From NCBI RefSeq assembly GCF_001927245.1, contig NZ_MJUX01000002.1, positions 558,001 through 622,000 on the forward strand: a stretch of DNA of 64,000 bases. Reading direction: 5' to 3'. The DNA is from Acuticoccus yangtzensis (lineage in GTDB: Bacteria > Pseudomonadota > Alphaproteobacteria > Rhizobiales > Amorphaceae). Shown here one piece after another: positions 1 to 9,436 of the stretch; within the stretch, counting starts at the first letter, position 1, and every line of letters starts with the position of its first letter. The notes under the pieces were generated by a model that worked only from the letters and a program-made list of their open reading frames with translations, did not search any database and had not been told where the DNA came from. The translations under genes were made by a program, and so were the position numbers.

Positions 1-960
1 GCGACCGGCGGCTCGTCCAGCGGCTCCGGTGTGGCGGTGGCGACAGGTGCGGTGCCCGCGGCGCTGGGGTCCGATACGGGCGGCTCCATCCGTCTGCCGG
101 CGGCCGCGTGCGGTCTCGTGGGGCTGAAGGCGACGGCGGGGCGTATCGGCCGCTCCGGCGTGTTCCCGCTGTCGGGCACGCTCGACACGGCGGGCGCGCT
201 GTGCCGCACGGTGCGCGACTCGGCGCTGATGCTGTCGGCGCTGGCGGGTCCGGACCCGGCCGACCCGCAGTCGGTCGACATGCCCTACCCCGACCCGCTC
301 CGCGGCATCGAGGACGGCTACGCGGGGCTGAAATTCGGCATCGCGCGGCCCTATTTCTTCGACCCGGTGACGGCGCCCGTGGGCGATGCCTTGGAGGCGA
401 CCTTCGCGGCGATGGCGGCGGACGGTGCGTCACTCGCCGAGGTGGCGATCCCCGGCATCGAGCTCGCCAACCGTCTCAACATGATCATCATCGGCTCGGA
501 GGCGGCCGGCCAGCACCGCGACTGGCTGCGGGAGCGTGCGGCGGACTACGGCCCCGAGACCTTCCAGCGGCTGACGGCGGGTCTCCTGGTGCCGGCTAAC
601 GCCTATCTGAAGGCGCTGACGCACCGGCGCGCGCTGCTGACGGCGGCGCTGGACGGCCCCTTCGCCGAGGTGGATGTGATCATGACGCCGGCGTGGCCGA
701 TGGAGGTTCCCGAGATCGTGCCGGACGGCGATCCCAACTTCGCGGCCAAGACGCTGGACACGGGCCACAGCTCGCGTCCGTTCAACTATCTCGGCCTGCC
801 GGCGATCGTGGTTCCTGTGGGTCTCGACACGCACGGCGTCCCTGTCGCGGTGCAGCTCGTCGGCCGCCCCTACGCCGAGCGCACGTTGCTGCGCGCCGCC
901 CGCGCCGTGGAGCGCACGCTGGCCTTCAACGAAAGCCACAGCCCGCCGCACACGGCCTGA
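1..960 (+). CDS. Amidase-signature family amidase, C-terminal part (5' end outside window)
   Basis: The reading frame is open from base 1, so the gene starts upstream of the window; 319 residues remain. The amidase-signature core is visible at once: a Gly/Ser-rich stretch (GGSSSGSG) followed by SDTGGSIRLPAA, which carries the cis-Ser and nucleophilic Ser of the Ser-cisSer-Lys triad. The catalytic Lys would lie before the window. The family hydrolyses amide bonds and includes GatA, AtzF, indoleacetamide hydrolase and many amidases of unknown substrate. The C-terminal end (GLPAIVVPVG, then VAVQLVGRPYAERTLL) is typical. No gatC or gatB lies alongside, so a catabolic amidase is more likely than the tRNA amidotransferase subunit. 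It converges on a dimethylformamidase-like gene, which would fit amide use; the substrate is unknown. Confidence 0.88.
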   Translation, partial: ATGGSSSGSGVAVATGAVPAALGSDTGGSIRLPAAACGLVGLKATAGRIGRSGVFPLSGTLDTAGALCRTVRDSALMLSALAGPDPADPQSVDMPYPDPLRGIEDGYAGLKFGIARPYFFDPVTAPVGDALEATFAAMAADGASLAEVAIPGIELANRLNMIIIGSEAAGQHRDWLRERAADYGPETFQRLTAGLLVPANAYLKALTHRRALLTAALDGPFAEVDVIMTPAWPMEVPEIVPDGDPNFAAKTLDTGHSSRPFNYLGLPAIVVPVGLDTHGVPVAVQLVGRPYAERTLLRAARAVERTLAFNESHSPPHTA

Positions 961-1292
961 CCGCGTTCGGGTCCCGCGAAAGCCTCACGCATCGCGGGCC
1001 CCCTCTGCCTGATCGCTGGAGCCGCCGTCACGCAAATTCTGGGGCCGGGCCGTGGTGCGCCGTCAAGGAGCCGGAGGCCGGCTTTAGCCGCTTGTCCTTG
1101 ACGGTGTGCCGCGGCTCGGCCACGGGATGCAGCGTGATGGCGGCTCCAGTGATCAGGCGGCGCCCCTGATCGCTAGAACTGCGCTGTTGCGCAGTTCTGT
1201 TCCTCGCGGCCAAAGTCCGCAACAGCGGACTTTGGTGAGCCCGAGCCCGCCGGAGGCAAAACGGCGCCCCCTGTCGAGGGCGCCGCGCAGTC
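961..1292. other. Intergenic region with paired hairpins
   Basis: This 332-base gap lies between two convergent genes. I see no credible coding sequence in it. Its second half carries two back-to-back perfect hairpins (listed separately). A short phrase, CCTGATCGCT, occurs twice (near 1010 and 1165), suggesting a mosaic of small intergenic repeats. Confidence 0.6.
1175..1235. repeat. Two adjacent perfect hairpins, possible bidirectional terminator or REP-like element
   Basis: Hairpin 1 is AGAACTGCGC (1175-1184), loop TGTT, then GCGCAGTTCT (1189-1198). Hairpin 2 is CCAAAGTCCGC (1210-1220), loop AACA, then GCGGACTTTGG (1225-1235). The hairpin tips are reverse complements of each other (CGCTGTTGCG and CGCAACAGCG), so the two could also pair with one another. 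They sit between convergent genes, where transcription from both sides should end, but neither has a clear T-tract. Confidence 0.65.
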
Positions 1293-3452
1293 TCACGCAG
1301 GCATCGCGAACGGCGCCGGGTCGATGAACCGGCGGATGACGTTGGCGATCATGCGGGTGGTCGCAGGGTCGCCGCCGGTTTGGGGCAGGCTGCCGCAGAA
1401 GGTGATGGACCCGGTGGCGAAGACGGCGCCACCCTTGGGCGTCTCGAAGAAGACGATTTCGGCGCGAACGAGGTCGGGCGCGGGTTCGCGCGGCACGGTG
1501 GTGAGGTGGGTCAGCATCTCCTCGTGCACCACGATGAACTTTTCCGAATGGCCGAAGGACCGCGCCAGGATCAACGTATGGGCGGGCGTGCCGAGGCGGA
1601 TGTCGGCCCGGTCGAGCTCGAAGCCCGCGGCGCCACCGCCGGAGAGGCCGGCATCGCCGATCACCTCGTCCTCGATCCCCTCGAAGATCCAGGCGGCGCG
1701 GGGATCTTTCGCGGCGGGCAGGATGCGGTAGGGCGCACCGTCCAGCGGCCCCTGGGACGAGAAGCCGACACCGGCGAGCGCCTGGGGCGGACGGCCTGAG
1801 CGGCGCCAGAGCCCGCCATAGGCACCGTCGAAGGCGTTGAAGTACTCGCCGGGCTGGGCGTCCCACGCGCGGATGCCGCCTTCGCCGCGGCGGATCTCGA
1901 TCGCCTCGGGCACCTCGGGATGACGCGCGACGCGCCAGTAGAATCCGTTTCCGCCGAGATACATGAACCGGCCGCCCTGGTTGCGGTAGGCGAGCAGCGC
2001 GTCCAGCGTGGCTTCGGTATGGTACTCGGGATGGCTGGTGGTGGTGACGCAGGGATAGTCCGCGATGAGGTCCAGCCCCTCGGCGTCTAGGTCGTGGTCG
2101 GTGATGATGTCGAAGGCGATCCCCTCCTTCTGCAGGAAGTAGAGGAGGTGGCTATCGGCCGTATAGTGCCGGGCGCCGGAGCCGCGATAGTCGAGATAAG
2201 AGAGGTGGCCGGGCCGCATCGTCAGGAAGGGGCGCAGGTGGCTGGCGTGGCAAACGCCGGACCCGTCCGAATGCAGGTTGTAGGTGGAGACGGAATATTC
2301 CGGGTGGTCGCCCGGAAAGTGAGGTGATCCGCCGAGTTCGGCGACGCGCTCGCGGAAGGCGGGGCCGAAATCGGGCCGGGCGAAGTTCTGATAGACGACG
2401 TAGGTGAGCGTCGGGATGAGGACGGCGAGGTCCGCGGTGCGGGTCCCCTTGGGCGGCAGGATGTAGAAGGGGATCGTGTCCTCTTCCGCGCCGCAGGTGA
2501 GGCGCATGGCGTAGTTGCCGGTGGCGAGCTCGTCCGGGACGGTGAAGACGAAGTCCGTCTCCCAGCCGCAATCGGACAGGTCGGTGTCGTGGAAGTGGAT
2601 GGCGCCATATTGCTCCGGGGCGCTGACCCAGTGCATCTCGGTGGCATCCCAGCTCGCGCCGGTCATGGCGCGCGCGGGCAGGTTGACGATGGTGCCGTGG
2701 CAACCGTGCGGTCCGGTGTCCTCCAGTGTGGTGGACGAGGTCTGCCGGGCGAAGTCCCACGCCGCGATGGGTGACGCGCCTTCGGGCGGACGGTCGAACG
2801 CGCCGGGGAGGATCGCGGGGGCCTCGATCTTACCGTTATAGTGCAGCGTTTGGGCAGGCGTTGCGGCAAAGCCGATGCTCTGCGGCCATGTGACGGCGCC
2901 GGCGGGTCCGTTCGCGCGCACCACCACGGGAGGCTCGGCACCGAAGGGCGGGTGAAGGGCGTGATGACCGGCGGTGAGCGTTCCGCTGGCCGGGTCGAGG
3001 CTCGCCCACACGCGGTACCAGGCATGCGGCGACAGGGGCGCCCCGGTGGACACGCTGGCGCCGGCGGTGACGGCATTCACCGCGCCGTCCGCGCCGATGG
3101 TCAAGGCGAGGCCGCCGTCGCCGAGGGCGCACAGGACCATCTGCTCGCCCTTCTTCGGCGAGGTGGGCCAGATGAGAGCGGTGAGGGTGACCGCGCCGTC
3201 CGGCATCGGCGGCATCGGCGCGCTGCCGGAGGAGCCGACGATGTGGGTTTGAACGCGCGAGGGCACGGAGGTGGTGAAGGTGGCGGAAAGGTCGTCCTCG
3301 ATCAGGCCGGGCCCTGCGGGGTTCGGGTCGGCGCTGATGACGCGCACCAGGCGCACCTCGACCGGCTCGGTGCCCGTGCTGGAGAGCTTGAATTCGATGG
3401 GTTCGCCGGGGCGCGCGGACAGACGGTCGACATAGCCGGTGAGGGCAAGCAT
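1293..3452 (-). CDS. N,N-dimethylformamidase beta-subunit-like protein with LamG-type insert
   Basis: A 719-residue protein that I recognise as the large-subunit type of N,N-dimethylformamidase (DMFase), which cleaves DMF to dimethylamine and formate in characterised strains. The first ~100 residues form a beta-rich domain (GYVDRLSARPGEPIEFKLSS). A concanavalin/LamG-like segment follows (~residues 110-260, including AWDFARQ). The C-terminal ~400 residues form the glutamine-amidotransferase-like fold, with YLDYRGSG, ITDHDLDAEG and YLGGNGFYWR. No small-subunit gene is adjacent. The start is supported by a purine-rich AAGGAG-type sequence just upstream. Family members often act on amides other than DMF, so the substrate is open. 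The amidase converging from the left supports a role in amide catabolism. Confidence 0.82.
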   Translation of the reverse strand: MLALTGYVDRLSARPGEPIEFKLSSTGTEPVEVRLVRVISADPNPAGPGLIEDDLSATFTTSVPSRVQTHIVGSSGSAPMPPMPDGAVTLTALIWPTSPKKGEQMVLCALGDGGLALTIGADGAVNAVTAGASVSTGAPLSPHAWYRVWASLDPASGTLTAGHHALHPPFGAEPPVVVRANGPAGAVTWPQSIGFAATPAQTLHYNGKIEAPAILPGAFDRPPEGASPIAAWDFARQTSSTTLEDTGPHGCHGTIVNLPARAMTGASWDATEMHWVSAPEQYGAIHFHDTDLSDCGWETDFVFTVPDELATGNYAMRLTCGAEEDTIPFYILPPKGTRTADLAVLIPTLTYVVYQNFARPDFGPAFRERVAELGGSPHFPGDHPEYSVSTYNLHSDGSGVCHASHLRPFLTMRPGHLSYLDYRGSGARHYTADSHLLYFLQKEGIAFDIITDHDLDAEGLDLIADYPCVTTTSHPEYHTEATLDALLAYRNQGGRFMYLGGNGFYWRVARHPEVPEAIEIRRGEGGIRAWDAQPGEYFNAFDGAYGGLWRRSGRPPQALAGVGFSSQGPLDGAPYRILPAAKDPRAAWIFEGIEDEVIGDAGLSGGGAAGFELDRADIRLGTPAHTLILARSFGHSEKFIVVHEEMLTHLTTVPREPAPDLVRAEIVFFETPKGGAVFATGSITFCGSLPQTGGDPATTRMIANVIRRFIDPAPFAMPA

Positions 3453-3554
3453 TGAGAGACTCCTTCAGGTCGTGCTGAAGGCTAACACGTGGCATGCCAA
3501 CTGCCAGGGCGGCGGCTGCGCGTGAGTGTCATTCGCCGCCGATGAGCGCGCGGG

Positions 3555-5663
3555 TCAGTTGCCGCCGTAGAGCATCGCCGCGAACTCGTCGAACGGCAGC
3601 GGGAAGGCGTAGAGGTAGCCTTGTACGTAGCGGCAGCCGATGTCGCGCAGGGCCTCCTGCTGCTCGACCGTCTCGACCCCCTCGGCGATGACGTGCAGTC
3701 CCATGGAGCGGGCGATCTGGATGATGCCTTTGACGATGGCCCGCTTGCGCCGGTCGGACTCGATGCCGAACACGAACTGCTTGTCGATCTTGATCTCTTT
3801 GATCGGGAAGCTGGTGATGTGGATCAGCGAGGCGTAGCCGGTGCCGAAATCGTCCAGCGAGAATTCGACGCCGGAGGAGGCGAGGTAGCTGATCTTGTCG
3901 TGCAGGGTCTGATCGTCGACGCCGATGATGACGTCCTCGGTGATCTCGATGATGAAATCGTTGGGCTGCAGGTTTTCGTTGCGGGTCTTCTCGAGGAAGG
4001 AGTCCAGGAAGTCGTTGCGCAGCACCTCGGTGCGGGAGGCGTTGACGGAGACGCGGAAGGGCCGCTGGGTGATCTCGCGCAGCTTGCCGATGTCGCTGAT
4101 GACGGAATTGAGCACGGCGCGGCCGACCTCGCCGCCGACCTCGTGGTCGTCCAGCACGTAGGCGAAGTCTTTGGCGTCCAGGAGGACATCCACGGTGTGC
4201 CAGCGCACGAGTGCTTCGGCGCCGACGATCTGGTTGGTCTCGATGTCGATCTGCGGCTGATAGTACGGGACGAACTCGCCTTTTTTCAGGCTTTCGCGGG
4301 CGCGGGCGAGGATGGTCTGGCGGCGCTTGGCGACGTCGTTGGCGATCTGATCGTCGAACACGCGCACGGGCTCGGACGGAGTGCGGCGAGACTGGGCGAG
4401 CGCCATCTCGGCGGCGCGGGTCAGCTCCTCGGCTCCGGTCGCGTGCTCGGGGAAGAAGGCGACGCCGACATTGACGACGATGTCGGTGCCGGGATCCTCA
4501 CGCCGCATCGCGCTGACCTGGGCCTGCAGGCGCGAGAGGGCGGGCTTCAGCGTCTCGCGGTCGTGAACGTCGGTCAGGATGATCGCGAACTCGTTCAGCG
4601 AGAGGCGGGCGATGGTGTCGGACCCGCGGGTGACGGCGGAGAGGCGGGCGGAGACGTCGAGCATCAGCTTGTCCGGCAGGGTGTAGCCGGACATGGTGGT
4701 GCGGTGGTTGCGGTTGGCGAGCTCGAGGATGATGAGGGCGAACTGCCGCCCGTCACGCCGGGCGCGCTGCACGGCGGTTTCCAGCCGGTCCTCGAACAGG
4801 AGGCGGTTGGGGAGCTTGGTCACCGTGTCGTGGTTGGCGGCCCACCATTGGCGGCGCTCGGCCGACATCTGCGAGGTGACGTCCTGGGTGATGCCGTAGA
4901 GGATCGGCCCCTGCGGTCCCATCTCGGCGCGGCCGACGGTGCGCACGATGCGCTGGTCGCCGGATGCGGTGCGGATCGGCGTCGTGACGTCGAAGCTGGA
5001 GCGTTCGGCGGCGGCGCGTTCCAGCTCCATGGTCAGCCGCTCGCGCGCGGGCGAGGGGTAGAGGGCCAGCATGCGGTCGAGCGTCAGCATGCCGTCTTTC
5101 TCGAGGCCGTGCATGCGGTAGACTTCGTCCGACCAGAGCATGCGGCCGGAGGCGAGCGTCTGCTCCCAGCCGCCGACCTTGGCGAGTTCCTCAACGTGGG
5201 TGAGGAGGCTCGCCTGCTGCAGCAGGCGCAGGCGTTCCATCCTGAGGTCTTCCAGCCGGTAGAGGATGGGCAGAGCCGAGACGGCGGCGCGCCGGAAGCG
5301 CGTGGCGTCGATCTCCCGCCCGGCGGGGGTGACGGCGAACACGGTGACTTCGGTTTCGGGGAAGAACAGCGCGCCGAGGGTGCCGCCGAGGTTCGGCTCG
5401 TCCAGCGTGATGAGCTGGCTGGAGAGGGTGATGTAGGCGTCGTATTCCGCGGTGAGGACCGCGTCGGACAGGCCGGTGACGATGCGGCGTTTCACGTCGT
5501 CGGGCAGATACCAGAACTCGGACGACGAGGCACGCAGGGTGGCTTCGTCGGCATTGACGATCCCGCAGTAACGCACGCCCAGACTGTCGGCGAGAAGGTT
5601 GCAGGCGGCGGAGGCCAGCTCCTCAAAGGGATCGTCGTCGCTAGGGTTCGATCTGTCGAGCAT
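3555..5663 (-). CDS. PAS-GGDEF(degenerate)-EAL cyclic-di-GMP signalling protein
   Basis: A 702-residue cytoplasmic protein without membrane segments. Residues ~1-150 look like a GAF-type sensory domain. Residues ~165-265 form a PAS fold (VGGWEQ, MLWSDEVYRM, YGITQDVT). Residues ~275-430 are a GGDEF domain whose signature is replaced by SLNEF, so it should not make c-di-GMP. Residues ~440-700 are an EAL domain with EALVRW, VSVNAS, IIEITED, DDFGTGYASL, KIDKQF and EGVETVEQQ, the usual metal and catalytic positions. The likely activity is therefore c-di-GMP phosphodiesterase controlled by the N-terminal sensors; the degenerate GGDEF may still bind GTP. A strong AGGAGG lies ~17 bases before the ATG, which is far, so the exact start is uncertain. 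It is a single-gene unit, and its signal is unknown. Confidence 0.9.
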   Translation of the reverse strand: MLDRSNPSDDDPFEELASAACNLLADSLGVRYCGIVNADEATLRASSSEFWYLPDDVKRRIVTGLSDAVLTAEYDAYITLSSQLITLDEPNLGGTLGALFFPETEVTVFAVTPAGREIDATRFRRAAVSALPILYRLEDLRMERLRLLQQASLLTHVEELAKVGGWEQTLASGRMLWSDEVYRMHGLEKDGMLTLDRMLALYPSPARERLTMELERAAAERSSFDVTTPIRTASGDQRIVRTVGRAEMGPQGPILYGITQDVTSQMSAERRQWWAANHDTVTKLPNRLLFEDRLETAVQRARRDGRQFALIILELANRNHRTTMSGYTLPDKLMLDVSARLSAVTRGSDTIARLSLNEFAIILTDVHDRETLKPALSRLQAQVSAMRREDPGTDIVVNVGVAFFPEHATGAEELTRAAEMALAQSRRTPSEPVRVFDDQIANDVAKRRQTILARARESLKKGEFVPYYQPQIDIETNQIVGAEALVRWHTVDVLLDAKDFAYVLDDHEVGGEVGRAVLNSVISDIGKLREITQRPFRVSVNASRTEVLRNDFLDSFLEKTRNENLQPNDFIIEITEDVIIGVDDQTLHDKISYLASSGVEFSLDDFGTGYASLIHITSFPIKEIKIDKQFVFGIESDRRKRAIVKGIIQIARSMGLHVIAEGVETVEQQEALRDIGCRYVQGYLYAFPLPFDEFAAMLYGGN

Positions 5664-5800
5664 TCTGACGAGCCGTGACGCCTCCTGCGGTCATCAGGAC
5701 GATATCTGATTCAGCCGCGGATTGGGTAACGGCCGGACAGCTGGTCCAGTTGCTTCAGAGAACGAATTTAGCATGGGCGAATGTCCGGCGCGACGGGCTT

Positions 5801-6565
5801 TCACGTCGCTCCGAGGGAGAAGACGCGCTCGCGGCCGATGAGGTGGACGGCGGGGCGCGGGTCCGGGCCGGCGGGCCACAGGGCGGTGAAGGCGGGGTCG
5901 GTGACGGGAAGGCCGCCGGTGAGGCAGCCCATGGCCGGCATGACGAGGCGCCTGTCGCAGCCGATGAAGCACCGCCGCTTGAGGCTGCGGCCTTTGACGG
6001 CGATGCGTGCGGCCGGGTGAAGGTGCCCCGCGACTTCGGGCGTGTCCGGCACGACGGCGGACGGGATGTGGCGGAAGGTGGTGCCGCCGATGGTGACCGC
6101 GTCCGCCACCCGGCCGCCGAGCGCGGCGGCGCCGTCCTTCTCGTGATTGCCGGTGACGAAGATGAAGGCGGCGCGCCGCATCATCGCGCCGATGAGGTCG
6201 CGCGCCTCGGGCGTCAGCCGTTCGGCGCCGAAGGGGTCGTGGAAGGTGTCGCCGAGGGAGAGGATGCGGGCGGGCCGGTGACGCTCCACCGCGGCGGCGA
6301 GGGCGGCGAGGGTGAGGCTGGTGTCGTAGGGCGGCAGCATCTGCCCGGTGCGGGCGTAGGACGAGCCGGTTTCGAGGTGCAGGTCGGAGACGACGAGGAG
6401 GCTTTCGGCGGGCCAGAAGAGGGCGCCGGTGGGGTCGAGCACGGCGTCCATCCCGGCGAGGCGGGCGCGGGTGGTGACGGCGGCGGGGCGGCGCACCGTG
6501 CGCGGCAGGCGCGGGCCGGGGATGGAGAAGGCGGACATGGCGGCCATCCCGAAAGGTGTATCCAT
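5801..6565 (-). CDS. pdeM: Ligase-associated DNA damage response metallophosphoesterase PdeM
   Basis: A calcineurin-type metallophosphoesterase of ~254 residues with the full set of metal motifs: SDLHLE, GDTFHD, GNHE and the late HLHP. The family (PdeM/Mpe) acts on DNA phosphodiester or phosphomonoester bonds. Its members cluster with an Lhr-type helicase, a metallo-beta-lactamase exonuclease and an ATP-dependent ligase. The longest frame begins at 6592, but AAGGGG precedes the ATG at 6565 at ideal spacing, so I use that start. The helicase gene lies just upstream on the same strand (ending at 6700), so the two form an operon. The exonuclease partner sits separately at 13.1-14.2 kb. Confidence 0.88.
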   Translation of the reverse strand: MDTPFGMAAMSAFSIPGPRLPRTVRRPAAVTTRARLAGMDAVLDPTGALFWPAESLLVVSDLHLETGSSYARTGQMLPPYDTSLTLAALAAAVERHRPARILSLGDTFHDPFGAERLTPEARDLIGAMMRRAAFIFVTGNHEKDGAAALGGRVADAVTIGGTTFRHIPSAVVPDTPEVAGHLHPAARIAVKGRSLKRRCFIGCDRRLVMPAMGCLTGGLPVTDPAFTALWPAGPDPRPAVHLIGRERVFSLGAT

Positions 6566-6699
6566 TCTGTTCCCCTTCGCAAGCCCCGTCACCTCTGCGC
6601 GGGTGTGGTTGCCAAAGGGTTAAGGGGGCTGTCCAGGGCAGGCGGGTGCGGCGCCGCGGCGCGCCCCCGCTGTTCACATGCGCGGCGGATGCGGAGGCG

Positions 6700-9399
6700 C
6701 TATTCCATCGCCTCGCGGATGAGCTCGTCGGCGGCTTCGGCGAGCAGCATCTCGCTGCCCTCGCCCTGCACGCTCTCGCGGCCGATCTCCAGCATGATCG
6801 GCACCGCGAGGGGGGAGATGCGGGGGAGGCGCACGTGGACGATGTGGGCGCGCACGCGGGCCAGCATCTCGCCCAGGCGGCGGATGTCGAGGAGGCCGGT
6901 GGCCGCGTCCGCCCAGGTCGCGCGCATCAGGATGTGGTCCGGCTCGTGGCTGCGCAGGACGTCGTAGACGAGGTCGGTTGAGATGGTGATCTGCCGCCCG
7001 GTCTTCTCCTGGCCGGGGTGGCGCCGCTCGACCAGGTGGGCGATCTGCGCGACGGCGCGGAAGGTGCGCTTCATCAGCATCGAGTCGGCCAGCCACTCGT
7101 CGAGATCGTCGCCCAGCATGTCCTCGGCGAAGAGGTCGGCCATGGTGTTCGGCGCATCGTCGTAGAAGACGGAGAGGTCCTCCAGAGCCCAGATGGCCAG
7201 CGCATAGTCGGACGCGACGAAGCCCATGGGTTTCGCCCCGGCGCGCTCCAGACGGCGGGTGAGGAGCATGCCCAGCGTCTGATGCGCCAGGCGGCCCTCG
7301 AACGGGTAGGCGACGAGATAGTGGCGCTTGCCGCGCGGGAAGGTCTCCACCAGCAGCTCGTCGGTGCGCGGCAGGCGCGAGCGGACGGCCTGCAGGTCCA
7401 GCCATTCGCGCACCTGCTCGGGCAGCGCTTCGCGGTGGGCGGGGTCGGCCAGCATTTGCCGCACCCCTGCGGCGAGGTAGGTGGTGAGCGGGAATTTCGA
7501 GCCGCCATAGTAGGGGATCTTCGGCTCGGTCTGCGCGGTCTTGGTGACGAGGACCTCGTTCTGAAGCACCTGTTCCAGCTTCAGCACCTGTCCTGCGAAG
7601 AGGAAGGTGTCGCCGGGCGCCAGCGTGGCGAGGAAATATTCCTCCAGCTGGCCGAGCACGGGGCCGCGCCGGGTGAGCGTTCCGCCGCGACGCGAGACGA
7701 GGCGCACCGGCAGCGAGGCGAGTTCGACGATGGTGCTGACGTTCAGCCTGTATTGCTTGGCGACGTTGGGGTGCGTGATGCTCCAGAGGCCGTCCTTCTT
7801 GCGGCGGCGGATCTTGGCGTAGCGGTCGTAGGCCCGGAGCGCGTAGCCGCCGGTGGCCCCATAGTCCACGACGCGCTCGAAGGTCTCCCAGTCGAGCGTG
7901 CGGTAGGGGTAGGCGGAGCGGATCTCCTCGAAGAGGTCCAGCGCGTCGAACGGGTCCGCGACGGCCATGCCGAGGACGTGCTGGGCGAGCACGTCGAGCG
8001 CGCCGTCCTTGATGGCGGGGGTGTCCTGACGGCCGTGATAGTTGGCGTCGAGCGCGGCCTGACACTCCATCACCTCGAACCTGTTGGAGGGGACGAGCAC
8101 GGCCTTGGACGGTTCGTCCATGCGGTGGTTGGCGCGGCCGATGCGCTGGGCGAGGCGCGAGGCGCCCTTGGGCGCGCCGACGTGGACGACGAGGTCGACG
8201 TCCCCCCAGTCGATGCCGAGGTCGAGCGTGGAGGTGCAGACGACGGCGCGCAGCGCGTTGCGGCCCATGGCAGCCTCCACCTTGCGGCGCTGCTCGCGCT
8301 CCAGCGAGCCGTGGTGGAGGGCGATGGGCAGCGTCTCGTCGTTGATGCGCCACAGCTCGTAGAACAGGGTTTCGGCCTGGGAGCGGGTGTTGACGAAGAC
8401 GAGCGTCGTGCGGTGGGCCTTGATGAGGGCGTAGACGTCCGGCACGGCCCAGCGCGTCATGTGGCCGGACCAGGGAACGCGGGCCTCGGTCTTGAGGATC
8501 GAGAGGTCCGGCTTGGCGCCGCCTTCCACGACGATCAGCTCCGACAGGCCCGAGGGCGGAGCTTCGGCGCGGCGCCGCGGGACGCCGCGATGATCGTCCA
8601 CGCGGACGGGTGCGCCCAGATCGGGCAGCGCGTCGGGGTCGAGAAGAGCTTGGGGAACGAGCCAACCGCGCAGGTCGTCCGGGTCGGCGACGGTGGCGGA
8701 GAGGCCGACGGTACGCAGCCCCGGCGCATGGCGGCGCAGGCGCGCGAGGCCGAGCGACAGGAGGTCGCCGCGCTTCGACGTCACCAGCGCGTGCAGCTCG
8801 TCGACGATGACGACCTTCAGCTCGGAGAAGTAGCGCGCCGCGTCCGGCTGGCAGACGAGGAGGGCGATCTGCTCGGCGGTGGTGAGGAGGATGTCCGGCG
8901 GCACCTCCTTCTGGCGGCGGCGGCGGTTCTGCGGCGTGTCGCCGGTGCGCGTCTCGTGGGTGATCGAGAGGCCCATCTCGGCGATCGGGCGCTCGAGGTT
9001 GCGGGCGATGTCGACGGCGAGCGCCTTGAGGGGCGAGATGTAGAGGGTGTGCGGCCCCTCGCGGACCGGCGCGTTGCGGCGGCGGTTTTCGTGCGCGATC
9101 TCGATCAGGCTGGGCAGGAAGCCGGCGAGCGTCTTGCCCGCGCCGGTGGGGGCGATGAGGAGCGACGACAGGCCCGCCTCGGCCTTCTCCACCAGGGCGA
9201 GCTGGTGCGGACGCGGCGCCCATCCCTGGCCCGCGAACCAGCCGGCGAAGGGTTCGGGAAGGACGGCCGCCGGGTTCGCCGACGCCATGTCTGCGGCGGC
9301 CGTGTCTGCGGCGCCCACGTCTGCGGCGGCCCTGTCTGTTGCCGCCGTGTCTGCGGCGACCCTGCGCGCGGTGGCGTTACCCGTCATGCCCATCGTCAT
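6700..9399 (-). CDS. Ligase-associated DNA damage response DEXH-box helicase (Lhr-Core type)
   Basis: An 899-residue superfamily-2 helicase. It has Walker A in APTGAGKTLAG, a DEAH-like box in IVDELHAL, motif III-like VGLSATVAD, and the C-terminal RecA motifs VVCTSTLDLGIDWG and QRIGRANHR. A long Lhr-type winged-helix/beta-barrel extension follows. It belongs to the short Lhr-Core family, an ATP-driven 3'-5' DNA/RNA:DNA unwinding motor. The first ~38 residues are low-complexity Ala/Asp repeats and are not part of the domain; an internal Met at about 9288 begins the conserved part (MASANPAAV) and may be the true start. It is transcribed with pdeM downstream. Confidence 0.9.
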   Translation of the reverse strand: MTMGMTGNATARRVAADTAATDRAAADVGAADTAAADMASANPAAVLPEPFAGWFAGQGWAPRPHQLALVEKAEAGLSSLLIAPTGAGKTLAGFLPSLIEIAHENRRRNAPVREGPHTLYISPLKALAVDIARNLERPIAEMGLSITHETRTGDTPQNRRRRQKEVPPDILLTTAEQIALLVCQPDAARYFSELKVVIVDELHALVTSKRGDLLSLGLARLRRHAPGLRTVGLSATVADPDDLRGWLVPQALLDPDALPDLGAPVRVDDHRGVPRRRAEAPPSGLSELIVVEGGAKPDLSILKTEARVPWSGHMTRWAVPDVYALIKAHRTTLVFVNTRSQAETLFYELWRINDETLPIALHHGSLEREQRRKVEAAMGRNALRAVVCTSTLDLGIDWGDVDLVVHVGAPKGASRLAQRIGRANHRMDEPSKAVLVPSNRFEVMECQAALDANYHGRQDTPAIKDGALDVLAQHVLGMAVADPFDALDLFEEIRSAYPYRTLDWETFERVVDYGATGGYALRAYDRYAKIRRRKKDGLWSITHPNVAKQYRLNVSTIVELASLPVRLVSRRGGTLTRRGPVLGQLEEYFLATLAPGDTFLFAGQVLKLEQVLQNEVLVTKTAQTEPKIPYYGGSKFPLTTYLAAGVRQMLADPAHREALPEQVREWLDLQAVRSRLPRTDELLVETFPRGKRHYLVAYPFEGRLAHQTLGMLLTRRLERAGAKPMGFVASDYALAIWALEDLSVFYDDAPNTMADLFAEDMLGDDLDEWLADSMLMKRTFRAVAQIAHLVERRHPGQEKTGRQITISTDLVYDVLRSHEPDHILMRATWADAATGLLDIRRLGEMLARVRAHIVHVRLPRISPLAVPIMLEIGRESVQGEGSEMLLAEAADELIREAME

Positions 9400-9436
9400 G
9401 ATCGTTAGATAACGCCTTCGCCGCTGTGCGGAAGGG

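Noticed and set aside
3621-5678. A 685-codon plus-strand frame opposite the GGDEF/EAL gene
   Set aside because: Long antisense frames are common in GC-rich genes; the minus strand encodes clear PAS and EAL motifs and this frame encodes none.
7018-9408. A 796-codon plus-strand frame opposite the Lhr-type helicase
   Set aside because: Low-complexity antisense shadow; helicase motifs are on the minus strand.
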